Of a stretch of DNA of 40,733 nucleotides, positions 31,276 through 38,463 are shown piece after piece. Position 1 is the first letter of the stretch. Each line of letters begins with the position of its first letter. The stretch comes from a virus: positions 1-40,733 of IMG/VR virus record IMGVR_UViG_3300031566_000136. The stretch is one strand, 5' to 3'. Under the pieces are notes generated by a model, which searched no databases, was not told the DNA's origin, and was given only the letters and a program-made list of their open reading frames with translations. The translations under genes were made by a program, and so were the position numbers.

Positions 31276-31561
31276 CTGCCCACTGATAAGGGGTCTGGAT
31301 AACAGAAAGACGAAGATTTTTGAGGGTGATGTGCTTAGAACCGAAGCACAGGATTTTTGTCTTAGCTGCCCACGAAGAGAATGTTTTGAAGTTATCCATG
31401 ACCGCAAAGAACGTCAGAAATTAACAAAGGTGGAATGTGGAAGGTTAGGAGGTCGGGCAACTGCTACTAAGTATGAACATGATGTTTTGGTTGAATGGGG
31501 CAGAAAAGGTGGGCAGACATACGCACTTAACTTGAGGGCGATAACAAATGGAAAAAGTTGA
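31256..31561 (+). CDS. GRLGG-motif protein with Cys cluster, 101 aa
   Basis: I choose the ATG at 31256 (M-K-T-K-N-Y-D-C) because earlier in-frame starts would run through the microprotein before it. Residues 34-47 hold C-L-S-C-P-R-R-E-C, a metal-binding or Fe-S-like cluster. The C-terminus has G-R-L-G-G-R-A-T and G-R-K-G-G-Q-T, the glycine motif seen in KGG-repeat proteins. The next gene shares the G-R-L-G-G motif after V-E-[CS], so the two are probably related. Their frames overlap by 14 bases. Confidence 0.55.
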   Translation: MKTKNYDCPLIRGLDNRKTKIFEGDVLRTEAQDFCLSCPRRECFEVIHDRKERQKLTKVECGRLGGRATATKYEHDVLVEWGRKGGQTYALNLRAITNGKS

Positions 31562-31856
31562 ATCGGGCAGATTAGGCGGACTAGCGACAAGGGATAGGCA
31601 TTTCACGCTATGCCCTGTCTGTGGTAGCCCAATTAAAAGCCAGTTCTACTCAGAGATCGGTTCAAAGGGCGGCCAGGCTAACTTCGAGAAATGTGGAACA
31701 GAAGGCATGGCAGCTCGGGGAAGGGTGGGAGGCCGGGGGAATAAAAAGAACGATATACCAGCCATAAGGTCGAATGGTCATAAGCAAATACAGGAGGGAG
31801 CCAGGGGCGACCTCATCGCTTCTGGCTCCGGGGAGCTGCTGAGTGTTAAAAGCTAA
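31548..31856 (+). CDS. GRLGG-motif zinc protein, 102 aa
   Basis: It begins M-E-K-V-E-S-G-R-L-G-G-L-A-T, matching the motif of the preceding gene, then carries C-P-V-C-G-S-P-I-K (zinc knuckle) and two further Gly units (G-S-K-G-G-Q-A, G-R-V-G-G-R-G). KGG-type motifs are known from small bacterial stress proteins and phage DNA-binding proteins; function here unknown. The C-terminus is flexible and Gly/Ser rich. Confidence 0.55.
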   Translation: MEKVESGRLGGLATRDRHFTLCPVCGSPIKSQFYSEIGSKGGQANFEKCGTEGMAARGRVGGRGNKKNDIPAIRSNGHKQIQEGARGDLIASGSGELLSVKS

Positions 31857-32028
31857 TTATATCACAGAGGAATGGAAACAACAAGGCATTGATATAAGGG
31901 AAGAGGGTGATCATATCTTGGAACTTCTCAAGGACGGAAAGGTTATTGCCCGATTCAGCCAAACAGGAGTAACACCTGAGAATATCCTGAAGGTCGCCCA
32001 AGAAAAATTGAAGGGGAGGGAAAACTAA
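31843..32028 (+). CDS. Hypothetical early protein, 61 aa
   Basis: A GTG start at 31843 with GGGGAG 8 bases upstream overlaps the previous gene by 14 bases. The product (WKQQGIDIREEGDHILELLK, DGKVIARFSQTGV, ENILKVAQEKLKG) reads as beta strands followed by a helix. Such small beta-alpha proteins are frequent in phage early regions; no known function. Confidence 0.55.
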   Translation: MLKANYITEEWKQQGIDIREEGDHILELLKDGKVIARFSQTGVTPENILKVAQEKLKGREN

Positions 32029-32029
32029 G

Positions 32030-32203
32030 ATGGCAACTAAAAGATGGAGACCAAGAATACATACAAGTTGTGGATCAATACTCAAAGTCTACCGGCATCT
32101 TAGGTGGTTTGCCCATTTCCCCTTCCTTAGCCATGAGATTAACTGGTGCCGGGCCTGTCAATGTAAGGTAGGAATCGGAGACTGGATTTGGGGGGAACGA
32201 TAG
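32030..32203 (+). CDS. Small basic aromatic protein, 57 aa
   Basis: ATG at 32030 soon after the previous stop, with GGAGG about 12 bases upstream. The product is basic and aromatic (YRHLRWFAHFPFLSHEINW) with a C-R-A-C-Q-C cluster before the end. Probably a nucleic-acid-binding microprotein; a weak call because the ribosome-site spacing is long. Confidence 0.45.
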   Translation: MATKRWRPRIHTSCGSILKVYRHLRWFAHFPFLSHEINWCRACQCKVGIGDWIWGER

Positions 32204-32213
32204 GAGGTAAAGA

Positions 32214-32435
32214 ATGAAACCATTTAGAGCAACTTATACACCGAAGAAATGGATTATGAAGGGCAGATCTGGGGAATATGTGCCTGATGAATCACAAGCT
32301 AGGATTGTGTTAGTGCTGACCTTGAGTGAAGATAGCGAGAGTTTTCATGCCTTCTTTATAGATACTGACAATAGCCTCAAGGCAGATTCCCTTGACCGCT
32401 TCACTGATTGTCAATCAAGCGAATGGAGGGAATGA
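32214..32435 (+). CDS. Hypothetical early protein, 73 aa
   Basis: AGGAGG lies 6 bases before the ATG. The product alternates strands (RATYTPKKWIMKG, ARIVLVLTLS, HAFFIDTDNS) and looks like a small beta domain. No family recognised. Confidence 0.55.
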   Translation: MKPFRATYTPKKWIMKGRSGEYVPDESQARIVLVLTLSEDSESFHAFFIDTDNSLKADSLDRFTDCQSSEWRE

Positions 32436-32581
32436 TGAACTTTGAATGTCAAGACTGCGAATCTAGATTTTCTGAGATGGAACAAACAAGGTCGGAATAT
32501 AGGGATGGGCAATGCCCGTCCTGCGGGCATGAAGATTTGAAAGAGGTGAATGATGATAGAGCAAGTAACGAAACGAAGTAA
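32435..32581 (+). CDS. Zinc-ribbon microprotein, 48 aa
   Basis: Of two tandem ATGs (32432, 32435) the second has better spacing from GGAGGG. The protein is one zinc ribbon: F-E-C-Q-D-C-E-S-R-F, then Q-C-P-S-C-G-H-E. It overlaps the end of the previous gene and the start of the nuclease gene. Confidence 0.6.
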   Translation: MNFECQDCESRFSEMEQTRSEYRDGQCPSCGHEDLKEVNDDRASNETK

Positions 32582-33203
32582 GGCACATATAACATACAAG
32601 CTACAAGACGGTATGGCTGTGCCTGGCGTGACCACGATCCTCGGCGTCTTAAACAAGCCGGCGCTGGTCAAGTGGGCGAATAACCTCGGGTTACAGGGGG
32701 TTGATTCATCCAAGTATGTTGACGAGAAGGCATCCATTGGCACATTAGCCCACCAAATGATAGCTGACTATCTCAAGGGGAAGGAGACAGATACCAGCGA
32801 ATACTCTAAGGTGCAGATAGACCAGGCAGAGAACGCTGTGCTGTCCTTTTTGGAGTGGGAGAAGACACACCACATAGATACTCAGTTAGTTGAAGAGCCA
32901 TTGGTAAGCGAGCTGCACAAGTTCGGTGGGACTATTGACTGTCTGGGAACAATCAATGGCGAATTGTGCCTGATAGACTTCAAGACATCGCGTGGAATCT
33001 TCCCAGAGATGCTAATACAAGTGGCTGCGTATAAGCAGCTTTTAATTGAACATGGACATGATGTCACCCAAACAATCATTCTCCGCATTGGGCGGACAGA
33101 GGATGAAGGGTTTGAGGATCGCAGAGTGAATGAACTAGCAAAGCGTTGGCAGATATTCCAGCACTGCTTAGAAATCTACCAATTACAAAGGGAGGTTAAG
33201 TAA
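32553..33203 (+). CDS. PD-(D/E)XK nuclease (RecB/Cas4-like), 216 aa
   Basis: Motifs of the RecB-type exonuclease superfamily appear in order: G-T-L-A-H-Q-M-I (His ligand), G-G-T-I-D (D129), L-I-D-F-K-T-S (D142-x-K144) and Q-V-A-A-Y-K-Q-L (motif with Q and Y). Phage enzymes of this type trim DNA ends for recombination or replication. It is followed at once by a probable ssDNA-binding protein, forming a typical recombination pair. The second of two tandem ATGs (32550, 32553) is better spaced from GAGGTG. Confidence 0.8.
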   Translation: MIEQVTKRSKAHITYKLQDGMAVPGVTTILGVLNKPALVKWANNLGLQGVDSSKYVDEKASIGTLAHQMIADYLKGKETDTSEYSKVQIDQAENAVLSFLEWEKTHHIDTQLVEEPLVSELHKFGGTIDCLGTINGELCLIDFKTSRGIFPEMLIQVAAYKQLLIEHGHDVTQTIILRIGRTEDEGFEDRRVNELAKRWQIFQHCLEIYQLQREVK

Positions 33204-33947
33204 ATGAGTGAACGCAGAAACTTAACGATAACACAAGTCGAGGAAATCAAGAAGGTCGGAGATAAGCAGATTCCCAAGCTATCCTTCCGTGCAAGAGAAG
33301 GTGATAACGAACTAGCAGCAATATATTTTACCTTCAAGTCTAGTCTCTTTGAGCTAATCAAGGAAGGCCAGACAATCAGTGCTGATGTAGAAATATCTAC
33401 CCGAAAGTGGGAGGACCAGACATATACAGACCGGCGCATTGTCCAGATTTACCTTGACGGGCAGCCGGTGGCTGGGAAGAAAGACTTCTACAGGGGGAAA
33501 TCCCCGGAGGAGCTGGACCAAACAGCAAAGTCAATGGCGCTTTCTTATGCCAAGGACTTGGCGGTGGCGAAGTTAATCTCTCTCGAAGAGATAACCAAGT
33601 GGGCGGATACTTTTTATACATGGGTGAAAAAGAATGGGAATGAGCCCACTGGAGCCGTTAAAAAGGCTCAGGCTAAAATCTCATCCCCCGCAGTGAAGGC
33701 ATCTGAAACTGACACTGATGTAAGCAAACAGGCAATTGCTGAAGCATGGGAGAAGATAAGTAAAGAATCTCCCATGCCTAATGGCAAGAAGGTCCAGAAC
33801 ATAGCGGAGTTAAAAAGCCTATTAATGAAGCACAAGATAGCTACCCATGAAGCCAAAGTAATCCTGAGCATTAAAGAGTTCGATGAATTAACAGACCTCG
33901 ATAAAGCATGGGAGGACATAAAGAAGGCAAAAGGGCTTGAACCTTAA
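33204..33947 (+). CDS. Putative ssDNA-binding/recombination protein, 247 aa
   Basis: Residues 5-90 read as an OB-fold: strands L-T-I-T-Q-V, I-P-K-L-S-F-R-A-R, L-A-A-I-Y-F-T-F and D-V-E-I-S-T-R-K-W-E-D-Q-T-Y-T. A helical segment follows (MALSYAKDLAVAKLISLEEI), and the C-terminus is helical and charged. This fits a phage single-strand-binding or annealing protein next to the nuclease gene, but no exact family can be named. The start is only 1 codon after the nuclease stop. Confidence 0.55.
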   Translation: MSERRNLTITQVEEIKKVGDKQIPKLSFRAREGDNELAAIYFTFKSSLFELIKEGQTISADVEISTRKWEDQTYTDRRIVQIYLDGQPVAGKKDFYRGKSPEELDQTAKSMALSYAKDLAVAKLISLEEITKWADTFYTWVKKNGNEPTGAVKKAQAKISSPAVKASETDTDVSKQAIAEAWEKISKESPMPNGKKVQNIAELKSLLMKHKIATHEAKVILSIKEFDELTDLDKAWEDIKKAKGLEP

Positions 33948-33961
33948 TAACTTAATATGGC

Positions 33962-34218
33962 TCTAACACTGCTGGTAAGTAGCTGATGATTCTAAAGGTG
34001 AGTCCCTGTCAAAGGATTAGTCCCCGGAGCAGGTAAGCTAATTAAGGAAACGAGCGGAAGCCAGCAGTTTAGGGATAGCCAGCCATCCAACTAAAGGGTT
34101 GGTGCTCCTGAGATTTGACAGTATTGGGAGAGGTCAAGGGCTGGCGAAAGGGGCTTGCCAGTTACTCCTAACCAGAGTAAGCAAGGACTGTCGTTACGGA
34201 ATACAGACAGGCAAGCCC
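33962..34218 (+). ncRNA. Candidate pseudoknotted structured RNA in the early operon
   Basis: The 290-base gap 33948-34238 has no convincing ORF but many complementary segments. They are ACTGCTGG/CCAGCAGT (33968-33975/34061-34068), CTGTCAAA/TTTGACAG (34006-34013/34114-34121), GGAGCA/TGCTCC (34026-34031/34103-34108), hairpin CCAAC/GTTGG (34087-34091/34098-34102), and GGGCTTGCC/GGCAAGCCC (34151-34159/34210-34218). The last encloses TTACTC/GAGTAA and CTGTC/GACAG. The first helix crosses the second and third, so the fold would be a pseudoknot. It does not match group I intron cores, tmRNA or RNase P that I can recall. Single 8-bp helices can occur by chance, so this rests on the combination. It could alternatively be replication-origin DNA. 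Confidence 0.45.
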
Positions 34219-34238
34219 ATTAGAAAGGAAGGTGAAGA

Positions 34239-34493
34239 ATGACGGAAGAATATGAACGAATGAAGATAAGGGTAGCAGATGAGATAACTAGCGTCTGGCA
34301 AGCTGATAAATCTATTCTTGAAATGGCTGCCTCAATCCTCGCTCTTGATGGCATAGAGATAAGGGCAGAGAATCAAGACCCACCTGAATGTAAGCACTTG
34401 GCTAGGGAAACATTCTATTTGAATAGAGTTTGTCCCATGCTCACCCCCAAAGATGGCTATGTTTGGAAAAGAGTAATTGTGAAGGAGGAATGA
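34239..34493 (+). CDS. Hypothetical early protein, 84 aa
   Basis: GGAAGG lies 8 bases before the ATG. The product starts helical (EEYERMKIRVADEITSVW), then has C and H residues (P-E-C-K-H-L-A-R, R-V-C-P-M) that might bind metal. It ends in an ATGATG junction with the next gene. Function unknown. Confidence 0.55.
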   Translation: MTEEYERMKIRVADEITSVWQADKSILEMAASILALDGIEIRAENQDPPECKHLARETFYLNRVCPMLTPKDGYVWKRVIVKEE

Positions 34494-34672
34494 TGCTAGA
34501 AAATTTAGAGAGTGAATACAAAGATGGCAAAATGCACTTCTATATGTGGAATGATGTATCGCTTGAGCTATTGGATTTTACTTTTAACGAATCCCTCGGC
34601 TATGCGGAAAACCTTCAAGGTGCTAAAAGGAAATTTGCTGATTTGATAAAAAAGCCTGAGAAGGAGGAATGA
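34493..34672 (+). CDS. Hypothetical early protein, 59 aa
   Basis: I choose the second ATG of an ATGATG pair (34493), better spaced from AAGGAGG. The product is a small acidic/basic protein (LENLESEYKDGKMHFYMWND). A run of earlier in-frame codons belongs to the previous gene. It ends in an identical GGAGGAATGATGG junction. Confidence 0.5.
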   Translation: MLENLESEYKDGKMHFYMWNDVSLELLDFTFNESLGYAENLQGAKRKFADLIKKPEKEE

Positions 34673-34911
34673 TGGAAGCTACATATACCCTAACCTGTGA
34701 AGGGTGTGAGGAACCATTTTATAGTAATGAGGCATTTCCCAAGCCTCAATATTGCTCTAAGTGTTCTGCTGTGTTCTCAGAAGGAAGAAAGGAAGTGGTG
34801 GAGTGGGGTAATGAACCTTGCCCACACTGGCTAAGTGTTAAACATAACCGAAGAATGAAAAGAGATTGTCATTATTGTTGGGAGGAGCAGCTCAAGAAGT
34901 TGGGATTATGA
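34672..34911 (+). CDS. Zinc-binding early protein, 79 aa
   Basis: Second ATG of an ATGATG pair after AAGGAGG. Cysteines appear as C-E-G-C-E-E, C-S-K-C-S-A, then E-P-C-P-H-W and C-H-Y-C-W, enough for two zinc sites. The N-terminal part resembles zinc-ribbon phage proteins. A 9-codon ORF (34910-34939) separates it from the next gene. Confidence 0.55.
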   Translation: MEATYTLTCEGCEEPFYSNEAFPKPQYCSKCSAVFSEGRKEVVEWGNEPCPHWLSVKHNRRMKRDCHYCWEEQLKKLGL

Positions 34912-34944
34912 ATTATTGCTCTTGGTGCAAAGGAGAGTGAAAGT

Positions 34945-35772
34945 ATGAATAGAGCAACTTCAGCAACGGGTTGGGTGAGAAACCCCGATGGAACTCTCGG
35001 CTGGACATGGAATCCCCTCACTGGCTGCTTGAACCATGACAACGGACTCTGCAAAGGCGGCGGCTTCCCGTGCTATGCCTATAAGCTGGCGAATGGGAGA
35101 TTGAAGCAGAGGTATTTGGCGAATGTCGAAGGTATCTATATGCCAGCCTCTATGAAGAGTGTCCTAGTCGAAGCAGCAAGTGACCCCTTCTATCCTCGCT
35201 TCTGGGAAGAGAGGTTATCCGAGCCGATTGAAAACCCCACTCCAATGAATCCAGCAAAAAGGAAGGGGATATTCACTTGTGATATGAGCGACCTCTTCGG
35301 TATTGGTATCCCCGAAAGTTGGACTGAGCAAGTAATGACCACGATAAAACTATGCCCCTATCACCGCTTCTACCTTCTCACCAAGCAACCTCAGAACCTA
35401 ATCAAGTTCTCGCCCTTCCCTGAGAATTGCTGGGTAGGAGTGACGGCTACGAATAATCAGTTGTATCGTGAGGCTATCTATGCCCTTGCTCATATAGACG
35501 CAAAAGTGAAATACATATCCTTTGAACCGCTACTTGAGAACGTGAAAGAGTATCTATTTAGGTGGATAGATTGGACTATCATAGGTGCTCAAACCAAGCC
35601 CTATAAACCACCTGAAATTGCATGGCTCAGGGAGATTGTCGAGGCTGCGGACAAGGCGGGAATCCCGGTGTTTTTGAAGGATAACCTGAGCCCTTTAATA
35701 AAATGGCCAGATAGTGGTTCTTGGGCTTTTGAGAATCTTTCCAACATTATTAGACAGGAAATGCCTAAATGA
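34945..35772 (+). CDS. Phage Gp37/Gp68 family protein (DUF5131), 275 aa
   Basis: The family signature is clear: W-T-W-N-P-L-T-G-C near residue 24-32, P-C-Y-A-Y-K-L-A near 42-49, F-T-C-D-M-S-D-L-F near 109-117, Y-L-L-T-K-Q-P near 143-149, V-G-V-T-A-T-N and Y-I-S-F-E-P-L-L. Cys residues in the first motifs may bind an iron-sulphur cluster, as in radical-SAM-like TIM barrels. The molecular role is not established. It sits just upstream of the methyltransferase gene, in keeping with a DNA-modification role. Confidence 0.85.
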   Translation: MNRATSATGWVRNPDGTLGWTWNPLTGCLNHDNGLCKGGGFPCYAYKLANGRLKQRYLANVEGIYMPASMKSVLVEAASDPFYPRFWEERLSEPIENPTPMNPAKRKGIFTCDMSDLFGIGIPESWTEQVMTTIKLCPYHRFYLLTKQPQNLIKFSPFPENCWVGVTATNNQLYREAIYALAHIDAKVKYISFEPLLENVKEYLFRWIDWTIIGAQTKPYKPPEIAWLREIVEAADKAGIPVFLKDNLSPLIKWPDSGSWAFENLSNIIRQEMPK

Positions 35773-35822
35773 CTATTACCTTCTTTTCATTCCTTCTTTT
35801 TGATTTGGGGAGAGATGAATGA

Positions 35823-36857
35823 ATGAGACACCTGGACTTATTCTCCGGAATCGGTGGGTTTGCCCTGGCTTGCGAATGGGCAGGAATAGAGACAATAGGC
35901 TTCGTCGAGATAGACAAGTATTGCCAGAAGGTATTGGGAAAGCACTTTCCAGATGTGCCGATAGTAGAGGATATTAGAAATGTCGAGAAAATCAAGCAAG
36001 TTATTGAGAACGCCATCGGCTCAAATGGCAGGAGCGAGAATCGAGACATTGCAAACGAAGGATGGCTTGCCAGCAAAGCAGGGAGAGAGAGCATACAGGC
36101 GAACTCCGAAGGGCGAACTGGTGTTGCAATCGCAGACAATCAACCAACAGATTTTAATGGACAAGCCGAGGGAATCGAACCCGAATCTTCAGCTATCCTT
36201 GTTACCGCGGGATTCCCTTGCCAGCCTTTCAGTGTTGCCGGGAAGCGACAAAGCGAAAGAGATGACCGCTACCTCTGGCCTCAAACTATCGCAGTTATTA
36301 AAGCCGTCAAACCCTTCTGGGTATTGCTTGAAAATGTTACTGGAATCATCAACCTGGCACTCGACACTGTGTTATCTGACATGGAAGGTGCGGGCTACTC
36401 CTGGGAAACGCTTATTATTCCAGCTTGTGCCGTCAACGCCTGGCATAGACGAGACAGAATTTGGATTATTTGCCACACCCCAAGCAATGGACTCAATGAC
36501 AGCCAAGCAAGAAAAGGGACTAACCCACGAAATCAACGAAGCTCGGAAGGGGAGGACGAAGTTTGCCAATCTCAAAGAGCAGGCAGTTTACGGACCATTT
36601 ATGCCAACACCCACAGAGAGGGACTACAAGGGGTGTTCAATGCAAGTGGAGAACAAGGGTCGAAACCCAGAGACGAACAGTCTGTCGGATGCTGTGGAGT
36701 ATCCGGCACAAGCCAGTGGGCAGTTGAACCCGAACTGGGTCGAGTGGCTCATGGGATTCCCAATAGGGTGGACCGACTTAAATGCTTAGGAAATACCATC
36801 GTGCCACAGGTGGCTTATGAGATTATTAAGGTGATTAAGGAAGTGGAAGATGGCTAG
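35823..36857 (+). CDS. dcm: C5 cytosine DNA methyltransferase, 344 aa
   Basis: All core motifs are present: L-D-L-F-S-G-I-G-G-F (SAM binding), V-E-I-D (II), G-F-P-C-Q-P-F-S (catalytic C133), L-L-E-N-V-T-G (E170), H-R-R-D-R-I-W (R210/R212) and near the end C-L-G-N-T-I-V-P-Q-V (motif X). It transfers a methyl group to cytosine C5 in DNA, protecting phage DNA from restriction. About 65 residues (56-122) are inserted before the catalytic motif, and the target-recognition part (about 218-300) is hydrophilic. A 269-codon ORF in the +1 frame lies entirely within the gene (35980-36789). Confidence 0.92.
   Translation: MRHLDLFSGIGGFALACEWAGIETIGFVEIDKYCQKVLGKHFPDVPIVEDIRNVEKIKQVIENAIGSNGRSENRDIANEGWLASKAGRESIQANSEGRTGVAIADNQPTDFNGQAEGIEPESSAILVTAGFPCQPFSVAGKRQSERDDRYLWPQTIAVIKAVKPFWVLLENVTGIINLALDTVLSDMEGAGYSWETLIIPACAVNAWHRRDRIWIICHTPSNGLNDSQARKGTNPRNQRSSEGEDEVCQSQRAGSLRTIYANTHREGLQGVFNASGEQGSKPRDEQSVGCCGVSGTSQWAVEPELGRVAHGIPNRVDRLKCLGNTIVPQVAYEIIKVIKEVEDG
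35980..36789 (+). CDS. Nested +1-frame ORF inside the methyltransferase, 269 aa
   Basis: An ATG with GAGG about 10 bases upstream opens 269 stop-free codons, all inside the methyltransferase gene. The product contains stretches that recur as separately annotated phage proteins: G-A-R-I-E-T-L-Q-T-K-D-G-L-P-A (18-32), S-T-W-H-S-T-L-C-Y-L-T-W (124-135), R-L-L-F-Q-L-V-P-S-T-P (144-154), and at the end L-N-P-N-W-V-E-W-L-M-G-F (249-260). It could be a true overlapping gene. Alternatively it is a shadow ORF conserved only because the methyltransferase is. I cannot decide without a substitution analysis. Confidence 0.4.
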   Translation: MSRKSSKLLRTPSAQMAGARIETLQTKDGLPAKQGERAYRRTPKGELVLQSQTINQQILMDKPRESNPNLQLSLLPRDSLASLSVLPGSDKAKEMTATSGLKLSQLLKPSNPSGYCLKMLLESSTWHSTLCYLTWKVRATPGKRLLFQLVPSTPGIDETEFGLFATPQAMDSMTAKQEKGLTHEINEARKGRTKFANLKEQAVYGPFMPTPTERDYKGCSMQVENKGRNPETNSLSDAVEYPAQASGQLNPNWVEWLMGFPIGWTDLNA

Positions 36858-37593
36858 AGGCAGAATGATAAGCAAGGCTATCAGCCTTGATGAAAAGGTA
36901 AATGCCCTGTCGGATGATACCGCTAGGCTTCTTTTTACCTGGCTGATCACCCACTTGGACTGTGAGGGCAGGATGCATGGGGACCCTGTGACAGTCAAAA
37001 GCATTGTCTTCCCCCGGCGCAACATTTCACCGCAAAGAATCGAAAAATATCTGGCGGAGTTGGAAAAAACCGAGCTAATTTTTCGTTACTCGATTAACGG
37101 CAATCAATATTTATGTGCACCAACCTTTGAAAAACATCAGATGGGATTGCGAAAAAACCAAGAGGCTCCATCGCAAATTCCGCCTTTTACAACAGACCTA
37201 CAACGGAGTAAAAACGGTTTAGGTCTTTTACAAGTTAAAACTAAAATTAAAGTTAAAGAAGAAACTAAAGAAGAAAGTAGTAGTTTATCAAAAGAAGATG
37301 TTATTGAAGTTTATAAGAAAGAGATTGCAGGACTCTATGAAGAAGAATCGCTCAGTGAGATTATTGAAAAGGATATCGAAGCCACTATCAACATATTCTC
37401 GGCCGCCTGGGTGATTGATGCTATTCAGGAAGCAGTAAGTCGGAAAAATCGAACCTGGCGCTATGTAACCGGCATCTTAAAGAACTGGAAGCGATACGGG
37501 AAAGACGCTGACTTTCCCTCAAATAAGGGGCCGCGCAGAATAGACCCCGACAAGTATATCAAAGGCAAATATGGCCACATGGTAAGGAGATAA
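36850..37593 (+). CDS. DnaD-like replication initiation protein, 247 aa
   Basis: Residues 1-105 form a winged-helix region (A-R-L-L-F-T-W-L-I-T-H-L-D, E-G-R-M-H-G-D-P, then Y-L-A-E-L-E-K). A variable linker and a C-terminal DnaD-type helical domain follow (A-A-W-V-I-D-A-I-Q-E-A, W-R-Y-V-T-G-I-L-K-N-W at about 205-217). These proteins load the host helicase at the phage origin. The Y-V-x-G-I-L-x-N-W motif is the family hallmark. The linker has a homopolymer-like K/E/S tract (about 128-150). Confidence 0.82.
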   Translation: MARGRMISKAISLDEKVNALSDDTARLLFTWLITHLDCEGRMHGDPVTVKSIVFPRRNISPQRIEKYLAELEKTELIFRYSINGNQYLCAPTFEKHQMGLRKNQEAPSQIPPFTTDLQRSKNGLGLLQVKTKIKVKEETKEESSSLSKEDVIEVYKKEIAGLYEEESLSEIIEKDIEATINIFSAAWVIDAIQEAVSRKNRTWRYVTGILKNWKRYGKDADFPSNKGPRRIDPDKYIKGKYGHMVRR

Positions 37594-37627
37594 TCACTGT
37601 AAAGCAAAGATGGAACAAGGAGGGAAT

Positions 37628-37939
37628 ATGAAACTAGAGAAGCCACTTAGTATAAATGATAAATTCGATGAAATTGAGCAAACGGTGATTCGCATACGGG
37701 AAATCACTAAATCTCTTGGGAGCAGATTCGAACTTTGTATCCAGCAAGCAAAGGCTGAGGTAGCAAGGGAGATATTTGAGGCTTATGATTCTTATATCAA
37801 ACTTCTAGGGGAAGAAATTGACTCACTGATGGATTTGGCTATTAGTCATGGCTGGCAATCTTCAAGAGTTGAAGCTGGCGAGAAATGTCGAGCTGGTATT
37901 CAATCCCTCAAATCCAGATTTCTAAAGGAGAAGAAATGA
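37628..37939 (+). CDS. Helical hypothetical protein, 103 aa
   Basis: The ATG at 37628 lies 5 bases after AAGGAGGG; an earlier in-frame start at 37610 precedes that site. Mostly helix (ELCIQQAKAEVAREIFEAY), possibly an oligomeric coiled coil. The end overlaps the ASCH gene by 4 bases. No family recognised. Confidence 0.55.
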   Translation: MKLEKPLSINDKFDEIEQTVIRIREITKSLGSRFELCIQQAKAEVAREIFEAYDSYIKLLGEEIDSLMDLAISHGWQSSRVEAGEKCRAGIQSLKSRFLKEKK

Positions 37940-38463
37940 AAGGCATACTTTTTAAGGACTGGAAGATTAAGGCTATTGCAGAGGATGATAGAGAATGGCA
38001 GACACGGCGATTAGGTGGGCTGAAGGAAATCAACAAAGAGCCTGATGAATGGGTTTATCTTAAAGGCAGTTCCCCAAAGGGTAAATTCCACTTTTATAAC
38101 GAAACTAGGAATTGTCGTATGACTATCAAGCCTCGCTACCAAATTGGTGAGGTTGTGTATATCAAAGAGGCGTGGTGTCCGCTTATCGCTCCTGTCTATA
38201 ATCTTCTGGACCCCACAATACCTACAGTTTACAAACAAGAGATGGATGCGGGTGGAGCTACTTTGCCTAAAGAGTTTAAGTGGCATTCCCCAATGAGGAT
38301 GCCCGAATGGGCGGCTCGCCTCTTTGGCAAGATAACAGCTATAAAGATAGGGAGATTGAAGGAGATAACTTGGGAAGAGGCAGAGCAAGAGGGCTTCAAG
38401 CGTCAAGAATGGGAAAACAATTTGTGGGTATTTGTCTATTCCTTCAAGAAGGCCGAGAAATGA
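37936..38463 (+). CDS. ASCH-domain phage protein, 175 aa
   Basis: The start at 37936 is within an ATGA overlap, with AAGGAG 5 bases upstream. The sequence carries the ASCH hallmarks: M-K-G-I-L-F-K-D-W-K-I-K-A-I, W-Q-T-R-R (about 22-26), Y-Q-I-G-E-V-V-Y-I-K-E-A-W (about 70-82), and M-R-M-P-E-W-A-A-R-L-F with L-K-E-I-T-W-E-E-A-E (about 116-154). ASCH domains resemble PUA folds and are thought to bind RNA or modified nucleotides. It is common in phage replication regions. Confidence 0.78.
   Translation: MKGILFKDWKIKAIAEDDREWQTRRLGGLKEINKEPDEWVYLKGSSPKGKFHFYNETRNCRMTIKPRYQIGEVVYIKEAWCPLIAPVYNLLDPTIPTVYKQEMDAGGATLPKEFKWHSPMRMPEWAARLFGKITAIKIGRLKEITWEEAEQEGFKRQEWENNLWVFVYSFKKAEK

Noticed and set aside
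33948-34238. Group I intron
   Set aside because: The crossing helices recall P3/P7, but conserved core sequences and a guanosine-binding site are not seen, and the flanking genes are each complete.
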